This document shows positions 1 through 9,045 of a stretch of 64,000 nucleotides of DNA, piece by piece; position 1 is the stretch's first letter, and each line of letters starts with the position of its first letter. The position numbers and the translations under genes were made by a program. The notes below the pieces were generated by a model that saw only the letters and a list, made by a program, of their open reading frames with translations, was not told the origin of the DNA and ran no database searches. The stretch lies in NCBI RefSeq assembly GCF_018613855.1, contig NZ_JAGGPK010000029.1, positions 52,882 through 116,881 on the forward strand, in the 5' to 3' direction. Source of the DNA: Arthrobacter sp. ISL-30 (GTDB taxonomy: Bacteria; Actinomycetota; Actinomycetes; Actinomycetales; Micrococcaceae).

Positions 1-310
1 ACGGCAGCTCCCCCATCGCGGAGAGGACTACCAGGGCCGAGCCGATCAGCAGTTTGTCCGCGATGGGATCGGCAATCTTGCCGAAGTCCGTGATGAGTCC
101 TCGCGCCCGGGCGATGTCGCCGTCGAGCTTGTCTGTGTAGATCGCGACGGCGAACGTGGCAACGGCCGCCCAGCGCCAGCCGCCATGGGTACCCGCGTCC
201 TCGAGGAGGAACCAGATAAAGAACGGCACAAGGGCGATGCGGAGCATCGTCAGGATGTTGGGAAGGTTCCAGACGGTGGATCCGGCTTTGCCGGCGTTGG
301 TGCTAGTCAC
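1..310 (-). CDS. pgsA: CDP-diacylglycerol--glycerol-3-phosphate 3-phosphatidyltransferase, partial
   Basis: Transfers a phosphatidyl group from CDP-diacylglycerol to glycerol-3-phosphate, the first committed step to phosphatidylglycerol, in the cytoplasmic membrane. About 103 N-terminal residues are present; the 3' end lies beyond base 1. After a short Asn-Leu-Pro-Asn segment and a hydrophobic helix comes the CDP-alcohol phosphotransferase signature: D-x2-DG-x2-AR, then G and two spaced aspartates (near residues 59-86). The start is a GTG at 310, because an in-frame stop lies just upstream. It begins 9 bases after the ftsK stop, so the two genes are probably cotranscribed. Confidence 0.9.
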   Translation of the reverse strand, partial: MTSTNAGKAGSTVWNLPNILTMLRIALVPFFIWFLLEDAGTHGGWRWAAVATFAVAIYTDKLDGDIARARGLITDFGKIADPIADKLLIGSALVVLSAMGELP

Positions 311-319
311 TAGCTAAGA

Positions 320-3223
320 TTACCGGCCTGTGAGCGACCAGGCGTCTTCGCCGTCGTCGTCCTCGCCCGAGGAACCGTCGGCGCCGTCGTAGTAGTCCAC
401 CGCCTGGGTCCGCGCTTCCAGGTCATTCGCCACGAGGTCCTCGGCGTAACCGCCGACGGCGACATTCGCGTTGGCGTTATCGCTGAGGGCAGCGGTGTGG
501 GCGTCGGGGGACGACGGCGATTCCTGGCCTTTCATGGCGGCGAGGACTGTGGCGAGGTCGTCCGGTTTGACGAGCACATCGCGGGCCTTGGAGCCTTCGG
601 ACGGTCCAACCACGCCTCGGGACTCGAGGAGGTCCATGAGCCTCCCGGCCTTCGCAAAGCCGACGCGGAGCTTTCGCTGCAGCATCGACGTCGAGCCGAA
701 CTGCGTGGTGACCACGAGTTCGGTGGCTTGCAGCAGGACCTCGAGGTCGTCTCCGATGTCGTCGTCGATCTGCTTCTTGGGCGCATCGGCGGCGACGTCT
801 TCCCGGTAAACGGCCTGCAGCTGACCCTTGACGTGCTCCACCACCTTGTGGATTTCCGATTCCGTGACCCAGGCGCCCTGCACGCGCATGGCCTTGGAAG
901 CACCCATCGGCAGGAAGAGCGCATCACCCTGGCCGATGAGCTTCTCGGCGCCGGGCTGGTCCAACACCACTCGGGAGTCCGTTACAGAGGAGGTGGCGAA
1001 GGCCATTCGCGAGGGCACATTCGCCTTGATCAGGCCGGTGACGACGTCAACGGACGGCCGCTGCGTCGCCAGGACGAGGTGGATGCCGGCGGCACGGGCC
1101 AACTGGGTGATACGCACAATCGAATCTTCGACGTCCCGCGGCGCAACCATCATGAGGTCCGCGAGCTCGTCCACGATCACCAGCAGGTAGGGGTAGGGCT
1201 TGATGACGCGCTTGGAGTCCGGCGGCGGCTGGACCTTTCCGGCGCGGACGGCTTTGTTGAAATCGTCGACGTGCTTGTAGCCGTAGTTGGCGAGGTCGTC
1301 GTAGCGGGCATCCATTTCCCGGACCACCCACTGAAGCGCCTCGGCGGCCTTCTTGGGATTGGTGATGATGGGCGTTATCAGGTGGGGAACGCCCTCATAT
1401 GCGGTCAATTCCACGCGTTTGGGGTCCACCATGACCATGCGGACCTCATCGGGAGTGGCCCTCATGAGGATGGAGGTGATCATGGAGTTCACGAAGCTGG
1501 ACTTACCCGCACCGGTGGCACCGGCCACCAGCAGGTGAGGCATCTTCGCGAGGTTCGCGACGACGTACCCGCCTTCAACGTCCTTTCCGACGCCCATCAC
1601 CATGGGGTGGTCCGTGCGGCGCGCGTTCTGGCTGCGAAGGACGTCGCCCAGGGACACCGTTTCACGGTCCGTGTTGGGGATTTCGATGCCAATGGCGGAC
1701 TTCCCCGGAATGGGGCTGAGGATCCTGACGTCGCTTGAGGCAACGGCGTAGGAGATGTTCTTGGACAGCGCCGTGACGCGTTCCACCTTGGTGCCCGGTG
1801 AGAGCTCGATCTCGTAGCGGGTGACGGTGGGGCCGCGGCTGAAGCCGGTCACGGCGGCGTCGACATTGAACTGCTGGAGCGTGTCCGTCAGGGCGGCGAC
1901 GACGGCGTCGTTGGCTTCCGTGCGTTCCTTCGGGATGGATCCGGGGGTCAGGTAGTCCGACGCCGGGAGGGTGTAGGTGACGTCGCCGGCGAGGGACAGC
2001 TGCTCCGTCCGCTGTGGGATGGGAGTGGGCGGCGGCGCCGGGGCGACCGGCGTCGACGGCACTGGCGGGACTGCCCCGGCCGGCGACGCGATGCCCGCGG
2101 CAGCCATGCCGGACGTGACCAGCGGAATAGCCTCGGTGGCGTTGTCCGCGCCGGCCGCGGAACTCGCAGTGGCCAGCCCTTGGGCGGCTTTGATCTTCTC
2201 GACGGCGATTTCCGCCTGGGTGGGACGGCGCACGCCCGGAGGCACGGCGGGACCGGCCTTGCCGGCGGCGCTGTCGTCGTCGTCCACGATTGCGTGCTCG
2301 AAGGCCTCGTCGCCCACGTAACCCTCGAGGCCGGGGTCGACATCTTCGTCCTTGCCGAAGAGGCGCATGCGCTTCTTCTTCCTGGGCTTCTCCGGCGCAT
2401 TGTTCTCATAGAGGTAGCTGCGGTCGTGTCCGTCGTCGCCCGAACGCTCATCCATAAGGTCGATGCCCATGAGGTGCTCATACGCCCCGCGAATCCTTCG
2501 CGGAATGGCGCCGAAGGGGGTAGCCGTGACGATGAGAAGCGAGACGAAGGCCAGGGCGCTGTAGGCGATGAGCGGCACCGCCGGGTGGAGCGCGGCCAGG
2601 GGCGCAGAGGCCAGGAACCCCAGCATTCCGCCCGCCTGGCGGAGGCCGGCAAAACCATCGGCGACGGTAGGTTCTCCCCCGATGACGTGGGCGAGGCCGC
2701 AGCCTGCGAAGGTCATGATCAGGAAGCCGATGCCCACGCGGTTGTTCCCTCGGCCGTCGTGCGGTTGCCGGAACAGGCGGAAGGCGCAGACAAAGAGCAT
2801 GAGCGGGAGTAGGAGGGCCATCCAGCCGAACGTGCCGTTGACGATTCCGTACACGATGTCCGGGAACCAGCCTTTGAATCCCCACCATGCAAAGGTGGCG
2901 ATGAAGACGCCTAGGGCCAGGTTGAACAGTGCGGCTCCGTCGCGGCGGTCCGCGGGATCAAGGTCACTGACGTCATGGCCGATCCGCCGGACTCCTGCGC
3001 CGACCAGATGTCCTATGGCCTGCCAGGCGCCGCTGAGGATTCGAAGAGGCCAGGGTTGCGGAGCATCAACAGCAGGTAGTTGCCGGGTGCGGGCGGTGCC
3101 GCGTCGTGCGTTGGAGGCGGTGCCGCGTGCCTTGGAGGCCGCCGTGCCCGAGGCCCGGCCCCTGGAGCCACCCGTCTTGCCGCTGGAATTCCCTCTAGGC
3201 GCGGAGGAAGTACGTGTCGCCAT
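320..3223 (-). CDS. ftsK: DNA translocase FtsK/SpoIIIE
   Basis: Septal ATP-driven DNA pump that clears the chromosome terminus from the closing septum. About 967 residues. A basic N-terminal stretch precedes four or so membrane segments (about residues 90-235), then an acidic and Pro/Ala-rich linker. The motor has a Walker A motif, GATGAGKS, near residue 567 and a Walker B-like VIVDELADLMM. The C-terminal gamma winged helix (TSMLQRKLRVGFAKAGRLMD) reads polar KOPS-type DNA signals. ATG 3223 is chosen over GTG 3232 because a TAGCGT box sits 7 bases upstream of it. It follows rnj and precedes pgsA, the usual actinobacterial order. Confidence 0.95.
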   Translation of the reverse strand: MATRTSSAPRGNSSGKTGGSRGRASGTAASKARGTASNARRGTARTRQLPAVDAPQPWPLRILSGAWQAIGHLVGAGVRRIGHDVSDLDPADRRDGAALFNLALGVFIATFAWWGFKGWFPDIVYGIVNGTFGWMALLLPLMLFVCAFRLFRQPHDGRGNNRVGIGFLIMTFAGCGLAHVIGGEPTVADGFAGLRQAGGMLGFLASAPLAALHPAVPLIAYSALAFVSLLIVTATPFGAIPRRIRGAYEHLMGIDLMDERSGDDGHDRSYLYENNAPEKPRKKKRMRLFGKDEDVDPGLEGYVGDEAFEHAIVDDDDSAAGKAGPAVPPGVRRPTQAEIAVEKIKAAQGLATASSAAGADNATEAIPLVTSGMAAAGIASPAGAVPPVPSTPVAPAPPPTPIPQRTEQLSLAGDVTYTLPASDYLTPGSIPKERTEANDAVVAALTDTLQQFNVDAAVTGFSRGPTVTRYEIELSPGTKVERVTALSKNISYAVASSDVRILSPIPGKSAIGIEIPNTDRETVSLGDVLRSQNARRTDHPMVMGVGKDVEGGYVVANLAKMPHLLVAGATGAGKSSFVNSMITSILMRATPDEVRMVMVDPKRVELTAYEGVPHLITPIITNPKKAAEALQWVVREMDARYDDLANYGYKHVDDFNKAVRAGKVQPPPDSKRVIKPYPYLLVIVDELADLMMVAPRDVEDSIVRITQLARAAGIHLVLATQRPSVDVVTGLIKANVPSRMAFATSSVTDSRVVLDQPGAEKLIGQGDALFLPMGASKAMRVQGAWVTESEIHKVVEHVKGQLQAVYREDVAADAPKKQIDDDIGDDLEVLLQATELVVTTQFGSTSMLQRKLRVGFAKAGRLMDLLESRGVVGPSEGSKARDVLVKPDDLATVLAAMKGQESPSSPDAHTAALSDNANANVAVGGYAEDLVANDLEARTQAVDYYDGADGSSGEDDDGEDAWSLTGR

Positions 3224-3319
3224 AGCTGCCACGCTACCCGACGCCGGCCGGATAGCCGCGGATTTGCAGGCTCACAGATGTCATGTTGTCCCTCACAGGG
3301 AACTGCCCGATGAAAGCGG

Positions 3320-3355
3320 AACGCCGGCCCGATTCCAGAGAATCGGGCCGGCGTT
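3320..3355 (-). terminator. Perfect 15-bp inverted repeat after rnj
   Basis: Arms 3320-3334 and 3341-3355 are perfectly complementary and GC-rich, with a 6-base loop. It starts about 20 bases past the rnj stop and precedes ftsK. There is no clear T run, as is common for actinobacterial hairpin terminators. It probably separates rnj from ftsK. Confidence 0.7.
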
Positions 3356-3374
3356 GGACTGGAGCCGGGGCTTG

Positions 3375-5066
3375 TCAGGCTTCCAGGACGACCGGGATGA
3401 TCATCGGACGGCGCCGCAGCTTGCGGTTGACCCAGGTCCCGATAATGCGTCGCACTACTTGCTGCAGTTGATGGTTGGTGTGGTCGGTGTGGTTGAGCAC
3501 GGCATCTTCCAGGGCGCTGTTGATCTTCGGGATGATCTCATCGAACACGGAATCATCTTCCGCGACCCCGCGCGCATGGATCTCGGGACCGGAGACGATC
3601 TTGCCGGTAGTGCGATTGATGACCGTGATGACGGAGATGAACCCCTCGTCGCCGAGGATACGGCGGTCCTTGAGGTCGGCGTCGGTGATTTCGCCGACGC
3701 TTGATCCGTCAACGTACACGAAGCCCACTTCGACCTGGCCGACTAGCTCGGCCTTGTGGTCCCTCAGGTCGATGACGCTGCCGTTGTCGCCTTGGATGAC
3801 ACGGTCTGCAGAGATTCCGGACTCAATCGCCAGCTTTCCATTGGCAATGAGGTGCCGGGTCTCGCCGTGGACAGGCATGGCATTGAGCGGCTTGAGGATG
3901 TTGTAGCAGTACAACAGTTCGCCCGCTGCCGCGTGACCGGAAACATGGACCTTGGCGTTGCCCTTGTGGACGACGTCGGCTCCGAGCTTGAGCAGGCCGT
4001 TGATGACCCGGAAAACTGCGTTCTCGTTACCTGGGATCAGGCTCGAAGCGAGGATCACGGTGTCGCCCTCGCCGACGAGGACCCGGTGGTCGCCGGCGGC
4101 CATGCGCGAGAGTGCGGCCATGGGCTCGCCCTGGGAACCTGTAGACATGAGCACCACGCGGTGGTCAGGCAATTCCTCGATGTTCTTGATGTCCACCAGG
4201 ATTCCCGGCGGGACGTCCAGGTATCCGAGCTTGGCGGCGATGGCCATGTTCCGGACCATCGACCGTCCCACGAAGGCGACGCTGCGGCCATGGGCCGCGG
4301 CGGCGTCGAGGACCTGCTGGACGCGGTGCACGTGCGAGGAAAAGGATGCGACGATGATGCGTTTCCTGGCCTGCCCAAACACGCGGTCGAGGGTGGGGCC
4401 AATTTCCTTCTCAGCCGTGGTGAAGCCGGGAACGTCGGCATTGGTGGAGTCTGCCATGAACAGGTCCACTCCTTCTTCGCCAAGCCGGGCAAAGTGGCGC
4501 AGGTCCGTGATCCGGCCGTCCAGGGGCAGCTGATCCATCTTGAAGTCGCCGGTATGCAGGACAGTGCCGCCCGCAGTGCGGATGAACACTGCCAAGGCGT
4601 CAGGAATGGAGTGGTTAACGGCCACGAACTCGCATTCGAACGGACCGAACTGTTCCACCTGCCCCTCTGTGACAGTGAGGGTGTACGGCTTGATGCGGTG
4701 CTCCTGGAGCTTCGCTTCAACCAGGGCAAGCGTCAGCTGGGAACCCACCAGCGGCAGGTCGGGGCGCAGCCGGAGGAGGTACGGCACTGCGCCGATGTGG
4801 TCCTCGTGTCCATGGGTCAGGACGATGGCGACGACGTCGTCCAACCGGTCCTCGATGTATGAGAAATCGGGCAGGATGAGATCAACGCCAGGCTGGGTCT
4901 CCTCAGGGAAGAGGACACCGCAGTCCACGACGAGCAGCTTGCCGTCGATCTCGAAGACGGCCATGTTGCGGCCGATCTCCCCCAGCCCTCCTAACGGCAC
5001 GATCCGAAGGGTGCCTTTGGGCAGTTTCGGCGGAGTGACAAGTCCGGCAAGGGCGGTTTGGGTCAT
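3375..5066 (-). CDS. rnj: Ribonuclease J
   Basis: Metallo-beta-lactamase/beta-CASP ribonuclease with 5'-3' exo- and endonuclease activity in mRNA decay and rRNA maturation. The 563-residue length is normal for the family. The zinc-binding HGHEDH motif is near residues 84-89. Other metal ligands are in the HTGDFKMD stretch and the C-terminal HVSGHAAAGEL motif typical of beta-CASP RNases. It lies directly downstream of dapA (26 bases), an arrangement common in actinobacteria, and a perfect hairpin follows it. Confidence 0.95.
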   Translation of the reverse strand: MTQTALAGLVTPPKLPKGTLRIVPLGGLGEIGRNMAVFEIDGKLLVVDCGVLFPEETQPGVDLILPDFSYIEDRLDDVVAIVLTHGHEDHIGAVPYLLRLRPDLPLVGSQLTLALVEAKLQEHRIKPYTLTVTEGQVEQFGPFECEFVAVNHSIPDALAVFIRTAGGTVLHTGDFKMDQLPLDGRITDLRHFARLGEEGVDLFMADSTNADVPGFTTAEKEIGPTLDRVFGQARKRIIVASFSSHVHRVQQVLDAAAAHGRSVAFVGRSMVRNMAIAAKLGYLDVPPGILVDIKNIEELPDHRVVLMSTGSQGEPMAALSRMAAGDHRVLVGEGDTVILASSLIPGNENAVFRVINGLLKLGADVVHKGNAKVHVSGHAAAGELLYCYNILKPLNAMPVHGETRHLIANGKLAIESGISADRVIQGDNGSVIDLRDHKAELVGQVEVGFVYVDGSSVGEITDADLKDRRILGDEGFISVITVINRTTGKIVSGPEIHARGVAEDDSVFDEIIPKINSALEDAVLNHTDHTNHQLQQVVRRIIGTWVNRKLRRRPMIIPVVLEA

Positions 5067-5092
5067 AGTGCGCTACTTTCCGGCGGATCCTT

Positions 5093-6004
5093 CTAGACAG
5101 TGAAGTCCATTCCGGCTTCCGCCAAGTCCTCGCGGATGGTTGCGATCTCGGCGTCGTCCGGCTCCACGAGGGGCAAACGGACAACCGAGTTGGGCAGGAC
5201 TCCCTGCCATTTAAGAATCTGCTTGGCCGCGACGGCACCCTGGACACGGGTCATGGTGGCGCGGACTACCGGCTCCAGTTCGAAGTTGATCTTGCGGGCC
5301 GTTCCGAGGTCATTGGCATTGACGGCGTCGATGAGTCCGCGGAAACTGCGGGTTGCCACATGTGTGGTGACGCCTACCAGCCCGACCGCGCCGAGGGCCA
5401 TCCACTGCAACGTCAGTCCGTCGTCGCCCGAATAGAACAGGAGATCGGTTTCGGCCATGACACGCGTGGCGGCGGCGAAATCTGCCTTGGCGTCCTTCAC
5501 CGCGACAATGTTCGGGTGGTCAGCCAGGCGGATCATGGTTTCGGGGGCGATCTGGATGGAGGAGCGGCCCGGAATGTCGTACAGCATTACGGGGACGTCG
5601 GTGGACGAGGCGATCGTCTCGAAGTGCGCCCGGACGCCGGCCTGGCTGGGCTTGTTGTAGTAGGGGGTGACAATCAACAGGCCGTCAACGCCGAGTTCCG
5701 CGGCCCGCTGGGAAAGGTGCACCGAATGCGCGGTGTCGTTGGTTCCGGTTCCGGCGATGATTGCCGCACGGCCGCCGACGGCTTCCTTTACGGCGCGGAA
5801 CATCCCGAGGTTTTCCTCATCGGTGAGGGTGGACGTCTCACCGGTAGTGCCGGTGACCACCAGGCCGTCACAGCCGTCATCCACCAGTTTGCTCGCCAGC
5901 TCCGCCGCCTGCTTATAGTCCACTTTGCCGTCCGTCGTGAACGGCGTGACCATCGCGGTCAGGAGCGTGCCAAAAGCAGGATTGTTCGAGGGAGTGTCAG
6001 CCAT
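5093..6004 (-). CDS. dapA: 4-hydroxy-tetrahydrodipicolinate synthase
   Basis: Condenses pyruvate with aspartate semialdehyde at the entry to lysine and diaminopimelate synthesis. The 303-residue TIM barrel shows GTTGETSTL for pyruvate binding, the active-site tyrosine in LYDIPGRS (about residue 140) and the Schiff-base lysine in VAVKDAK (about residue 168). A TAACGT box 7 bases before the ATG suggests a leaderless transcript. It heads dapA-rnj; dapB, which acts next in the pathway, lies 3 kb away on the same strand. Confidence 0.95.
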   Translation of the reverse strand: MADTPSNNPAFGTLLTAMVTPFTTDGKVDYKQAAELASKLVDDGCDGLVVTGTTGETSTLTDEENLGMFRAVKEAVGGRAAIIAGTGTNDTAHSVHLSQRAAELGVDGLLIVTPYYNKPSQAGVRAHFETIASSTDVPVMLYDIPGRSSIQIAPETMIRLADHPNIVAVKDAKADFAAATRVMAETDLLFYSGDDGLTLQWMALGAVGLVGVTTHVATRSFRGLIDAVNANDLGTARKINFELEPVVRATMTRVQGAVAAKQILKWQGVLPNSVVRLPLVEPDDAEIATIREDLAEAGMDFTV

Positions 6005-6081
6005 AGGAAAAACGTTACCTTGTCACCTGCTTGTTAGGACAATGGCAAGCGGGTGATTGTCGTCAAATTTGCGTCGCTTGG

Positions 6082-6834
6082 CTAGTTCCTTACTGACAGT
6101 TCCGCCACCACCATTCCCCGTCCGGTTCCGCCTACCCTGGCGATCCTTCGCCCATTCGGATCCCAGATTCCGCTGAGCCCGCAGGACCGGCCGAGCGTAG
6201 TGTCACCGGCGAGGTTCGCGAGAATGCTGTACATGGCATGGTCCATGGATCGCCCTGCCAAATGGAGCTCGAGCCGCTGCTCCTGGCCTTCGACGTACAG
6301 CGCCGACACAGCGTAGACGTCCGCACCGAGCCTGGCCGCTTCCACGGCATGGGCGGGGTGGGCGGCATCTGAGCATATGGCGAAGGCTATCTTCCATCCG
6401 TGGAGCTTCAGAAGCGCCGGCCCGTCGCCTGCCACGAAGAGCTCCTTTTCCTGTCCGTGCAGGTGCGTTTTATACACCGGTGTGACGTGCCCATCCGGAT
6501 GAACGGCCAGGGAGGCAAGGCGTGGATTGCCTTGCGGATCGCGCCAGGGGGCACCGACGACGGCAGTGATGCCTGTGCGTCGGCAGATTTCGTGCAGGTC
6601 CGTGAGCCGGGCGTCCTCCGCCGACAGCCACTCGCCTGGCCCCTCGAGAAGCCGCAGGTCATAGCCGGTCAAGGAGAGTTCGGGAAACAGGACCAGTGAT
6701 GCGCCGTGGGAGTCGGCGTCCTCGATGCACCGGACATGCTCGACGGCATTGGCAGCCACACCGCCGTCAAGCGCGTTGTACTGAACGGCTGCAACTGTCA
6801 GGACGGGGGCGACATACGGCTGGAGGGCGATCAT
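6082..6834 (-). CDS. Carbon-nitrogen hydrolase (nitrilase superfamily)
   Basis: Cytoplasmic hydrolase of amides or related C-N bonds; the substrate is not evident. The 250 residues carry the Glu-Lys-Cys triad of the superfamily: Glu in FPELSLTGYD (about 51), Lys in YKTHLHGQEKELF (about 121) and Cys in FAICSDAAHP (about 153). The ATG at 6834 is preferred over an in-frame TTG at 6837, because a TAGTAT box ends exactly 6 bases before it, indicating a leaderless start. It lies just downstream of the short DUF222-like gene but appears to have its own promoter. Confidence 0.85.
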   Translation of the reverse strand: MIALQPYVAPVLTVAAVQYNALDGGVAANAVEHVRCIEDADSHGASLVLFPELSLTGYDLRLLEGPGEWLSAEDARLTDLHEICRRTGITAVVGAPWRDPQGNPRLASLAVHPDGHVTPVYKTHLHGQEKELFVAGDGPALLKLHGWKIAFAICSDAAHPAHAVEAARLGADVYAVSALYVEGQEQRLELHLAGRSMDHAMYSILANLAGDTTLGRSCGLSGIWDPNGRRIARVGGTGRGMVVAELSVRN

Positions 6835-6840
6835 CAAGCC

Positions 6841-6846
6841 ATACTA
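6841..6846 (-). promoter_or_regulatory. -10 box of a leaderless promoter (nitrilase gene)
   Basis: TAGTAT ends 6 bases before the ATG at 6834. Transcription would start at or within a base or two of the start codon. The box overlaps the stop codon region of the upstream gene. Confidence 0.5.
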
Positions 6847-7242
6847 TGCAGGCCTGCCCCCGGGGAGGCGCCCCGGCGAACAGTACAGCTCAACGGCCGC
6901 TTCCCGCAGCCTTCCGGCCCACTCCTCCAGGCGCTGCGCAGCTCGAACATACTCAAACAGCTCCAGCGGCGTCAGTGCCTCGAGCTCCGTCTCCCCCAGC
7001 CGCCTGGCAAGTTCGGCCCCCGGCGGCTCCTCAGCCAGCGCGGGGCCCTCCCGCTGCCACTCGATATCTTCAGCAGGCTTGCCGGCCACCAACTGCCGGA
7101 AGAGATAATCCACCACCCCGGGACTCATCGCCTTCATAGGTCCATGCATGCCCGCCGGTGTTTGCTGCGGCGTACGAACGTGGGCCGCGCGAACATGCGC
7201 CGCGTAAACAGCTGGCGGTATGTGTCCTGATCCATTCTCCAT
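6844..7242 (-). CDS. Short DUF222/13E12-like protein, probably truncated
   Basis: 132 residues. The C-terminal half (LTPLELFEYVRAAQRLEEWA and following) resembles the N-terminal helical part of actinobacterial DUF222 (13E12-type) proteins, which normally continue for several hundred residues to an HNH nuclease domain. Here the frame stops right after that segment, so the DUF222 core and HNH domain are missing. The ATG at 7242 is chosen because a complete promoter, TTGTCT-17-TATTAT, ends 6 bases upstream. The promoter spacer is a LexA-type box. A longer frame extends upstream to 7305, but it would translate the promoter. The family assignment is by eye and is moderately sure. Confidence 0.5.
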   Translation of the reverse strand: MENGSGHIPPAVYAAHVRAAHVRTPQQTPAGMHGPMKAMSPGVVDYLFRQLVAGKPAEDIEWQREGPALAEEPPGAELARRLGETELEALTPLELFEYVRAAQRLEEWAGRLREAAVELYCSPGRLPGGRPA

Positions 7243-7248
7243 CCCTTC

Positions 7249-7277
7249 ATAATATTCGAACACATATTCGAAGACAA
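7249..7277 (-). promoter_or_regulatory. Promoter with LexA/SOS-type box in its spacer
   Basis: On the minus strand: -35 TTGTCT (7277-7272), a 17-base spacer, -10 TATTAT (7254-7249), then 6 bases to the ATG. The spacer contains TCGAATATGTGTTCGA (7271-7256). This differs by one base from the actinobacterial SOS consensus TCGAAC-N4-GTTCGA. A repressor bound there would block both promoter elements, so DNA-damage induction of the short DUF222-like gene is inferred. Confidence 0.65.
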
Positions 7278-7340
7278 CAGCAGGACAACAGGAGGACAGG
7301 AGCACAGCATGCCCACAGCTATCTGTGAGAACATCGGCTC

Positions 7341-8576
7341 ATGACCTCCCCCGGCACGGCAGCAACCCGCCGATCCCCTGCCCTGCGTGAAGGCTCACAA
7401 AGGCTGACAGGCATCGATGCCGCACGGGGACTCGCACTACTGGGCATGATGGCAACCCACCTCATGGCAACGTTTGGGAGGGACCTCCTACTGACGCCCA
7501 CCTGGGTGGGCCTTGCGTTTTCGGGAAGGGCAGCGGCGTTATTCGCCGTCCTGGCTGGCGTAGGACTAGCGTTGTCGACCGGACGGGAACAGCCGCGGAC
7601 CGGCCCGGAGCTTTCGGCGGCCCGCAGGGGCATCGCGGCGAGAGCCCTCGTGATCGCGCTTGTGGGCCTGCTGCTGGGCGGCCTGGAAGTGAACATTGCC
7701 GTTATCCTGGTCCACTACGCTGTGCTGTTCCTCTGTGTGCTGCCGTTCATCGGCATTGGTGTTCGGGCGCTGTGCGCATGGGCGGCAGGCTGGGTGCTGC
7801 TTTCGCCCCTCCTGGCCTACCTCGTGCGTCCCTGGCTCCTCGAAACAGGAACGCCCCTGCGCCTGGGGCACAACCCGAACCTTGAGGATTTCCAGACTCC
7901 CGGAAAACTAGTGGCGGACCTGTTCTTCACTGGCTATTACCCGGTTTTCCAGTGGTTGTCGTATTTGCTGATTGGCCTGGTGATCGGCAGGCTCGCCCTG
8001 ACGGCGTCGGCCGTGCAGCTCATCCTCCTGGCCGGCGGGATGGTTGTAGCCGCTGGCGCCAAAATCCTTGGCACGCTGGCCCTCGATGAGTGGGGAGGCA
8101 GGGAGGCGCTTCATGCCATCCAGGAAGATCCCTCATTTCCGCTGGACAGCCTGCTGCAGGTCAACCTGACAGGCGTCGAGCAGTCCGGATCGGGGTGGTG
8201 GCTTGCAACCAGCGCGCCGCACTCTGGCACCACACTGGACCTGCTTCACACGTCAGGAGTCGCCGCCGCCGTCATTGGGCTGTGCCTGCTGATCGCGCGG
8301 CTAGGCGAATGGCTCAACCTGAACCTGCTGCTGCCGTTCAGCGGACCGGGCGCCATGACCCTGTCCCTGTATTCGGCCCATGTCTGGCTGGTGGCTGCGA
8401 TGTACGGGCAGCCCCTGCCGATCGGCTGGACTGAGGAAGGAATGTACCTCGCCCAGGCCCTGCCTGCAGTCGGAATTGGCATCCTGTTCGCCGTCCTGGG
8501 CTGGCGAGGTCCTCTAGAACAGCTGGCGCACTCTGCGTCGCAGCTTGCCCGCTACCGGCGCGTCGGCGTCGGCTGA
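7341..8576 (+). CDS. DUF418/heparan-glucosaminide acetyltransferase-like membrane protein
   Basis: 411 residues with about ten hydrophobic segments, so an integral membrane protein. The N-terminal RLTGIDAARGLALLGMMATH matches the start of the HGSNAT-type catalytic domain (DUF1624), in which a membrane histidine takes part in acyl transfer. The C-terminal part has the character of DUF418. It is probably a membrane acyltransferase acting on a sugar or glycan at the cell surface; the substrate is unknown. It is transcribed divergently from the short DUF222-like gene and overlaps the 3' end of the next gene by 25 bases, tail to tail. Confidence 0.7.
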   Translation: MTSPGTAATRRSPALREGSQRLTGIDAARGLALLGMMATHLMATFGRDLLLTPTWVGLAFSGRAAALFAVLAGVGLALSTGREQPRTGPELSAARRGIAARALVIALVGLLLGGLEVNIAVILVHYAVLFLCVLPFIGIGVRALCAWAAGWVLLSPLLAYLVRPWLLETGTPLRLGHNPNLEDFQTPGKLVADLFFTGYYPVFQWLSYLLIGLVIGRLALTASAVQLILLAGGMVVAAGAKILGTLALDEWGGREALHAIQEDPSFPLDSLLQVNLTGVEQSGSGWWLATSAPHSGTTLDLLHTSGVAAAVIGLCLLIARLGEWLNLNLLLPFSGPGAMTLSLYSAHVWLVAAMYGQPLPIGWTEEGMYLAQALPAVGIGILFAVLGWRGPLEQLAHSASQLARYRRVGVG

Positions 8577-9040
8577 GAGCGGAACAGGCGAACGGCGTCA
8601 CGCATTGAGGCCCGGGCACGCTTACGGTCCCCGGAAGCGTCGTAGGCGCAGCTGAGGCGGAACCAGCTTCTCCAGTCTTCGGGGGCTGCCTCGGCTTCAA
8701 TCCGGTATTTGTCGAATTCGGCGTCGGCGGCTTCCCGAACGATGCGGCCGCCGGGCGTGCGCGGCAGGGTATCCTCCGGCAGGCCCCCCTCGGCCTCCAG
8801 GACTTTGGCCATTTGCTCGGTCCGGGCGCCGAACAGCAGCTCCCGGATGAGCGCCCATGCGCCGATGACGGGCAGGACGAGGTAGGCGGCGCCGATGGCC
8901 TTGGCCACCGGCTCGGGGTCGCCGAGAAGCAGCACCGAACGCTGGAAGGACACCACAAGGTACAGCACCAGGAGCAGCGTCACAGCGCCCACCCAGATTT
9001 TGGTCCGGTTCTTTTTCAGGCCGGTCCAGAATTTTCCCAT
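8552..9040 (-). CDS. Small membrane protein with TPR-like C-terminal helices
   Basis: 162 residues. A basic N-terminus is followed by two hydrophobic helices (about residues 15-35 and 45-68). The cytoplasmic region ends in a stretch of the WRSWFRLSCAYDASGDRKRA type that looks like a single tetratricopeptide-like helix pair. No enzyme motif is visible and the function is unknown. It sits immediately downstream of dapB (5 bases), so it is likely cotranscribed with it. Confidence 0.65.
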   Translation of the reverse strand: MGKFWTGLKKNRTKIWVGAVTLLLVLYLVVSFQRSVLLLGDPEPVAKAIGAAYLVLPVIGAWALIRELLFGARTEQMAKVLEAEGGLPEDTLPRTPGGRIVREAADAEFDKYRIEAEAAPEDWRSWFRLSCAYDASGDRKRARASMRDAVRLFRSQPTPTRR

Positions 9041-9045
9041 GGCCG

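Noticed and set aside
7134..7334. Alternative 66-codon frame beside the short DUF222-like gene
   Set aside because: It covers the promoter and SOS box, and its product shows no family similarity.
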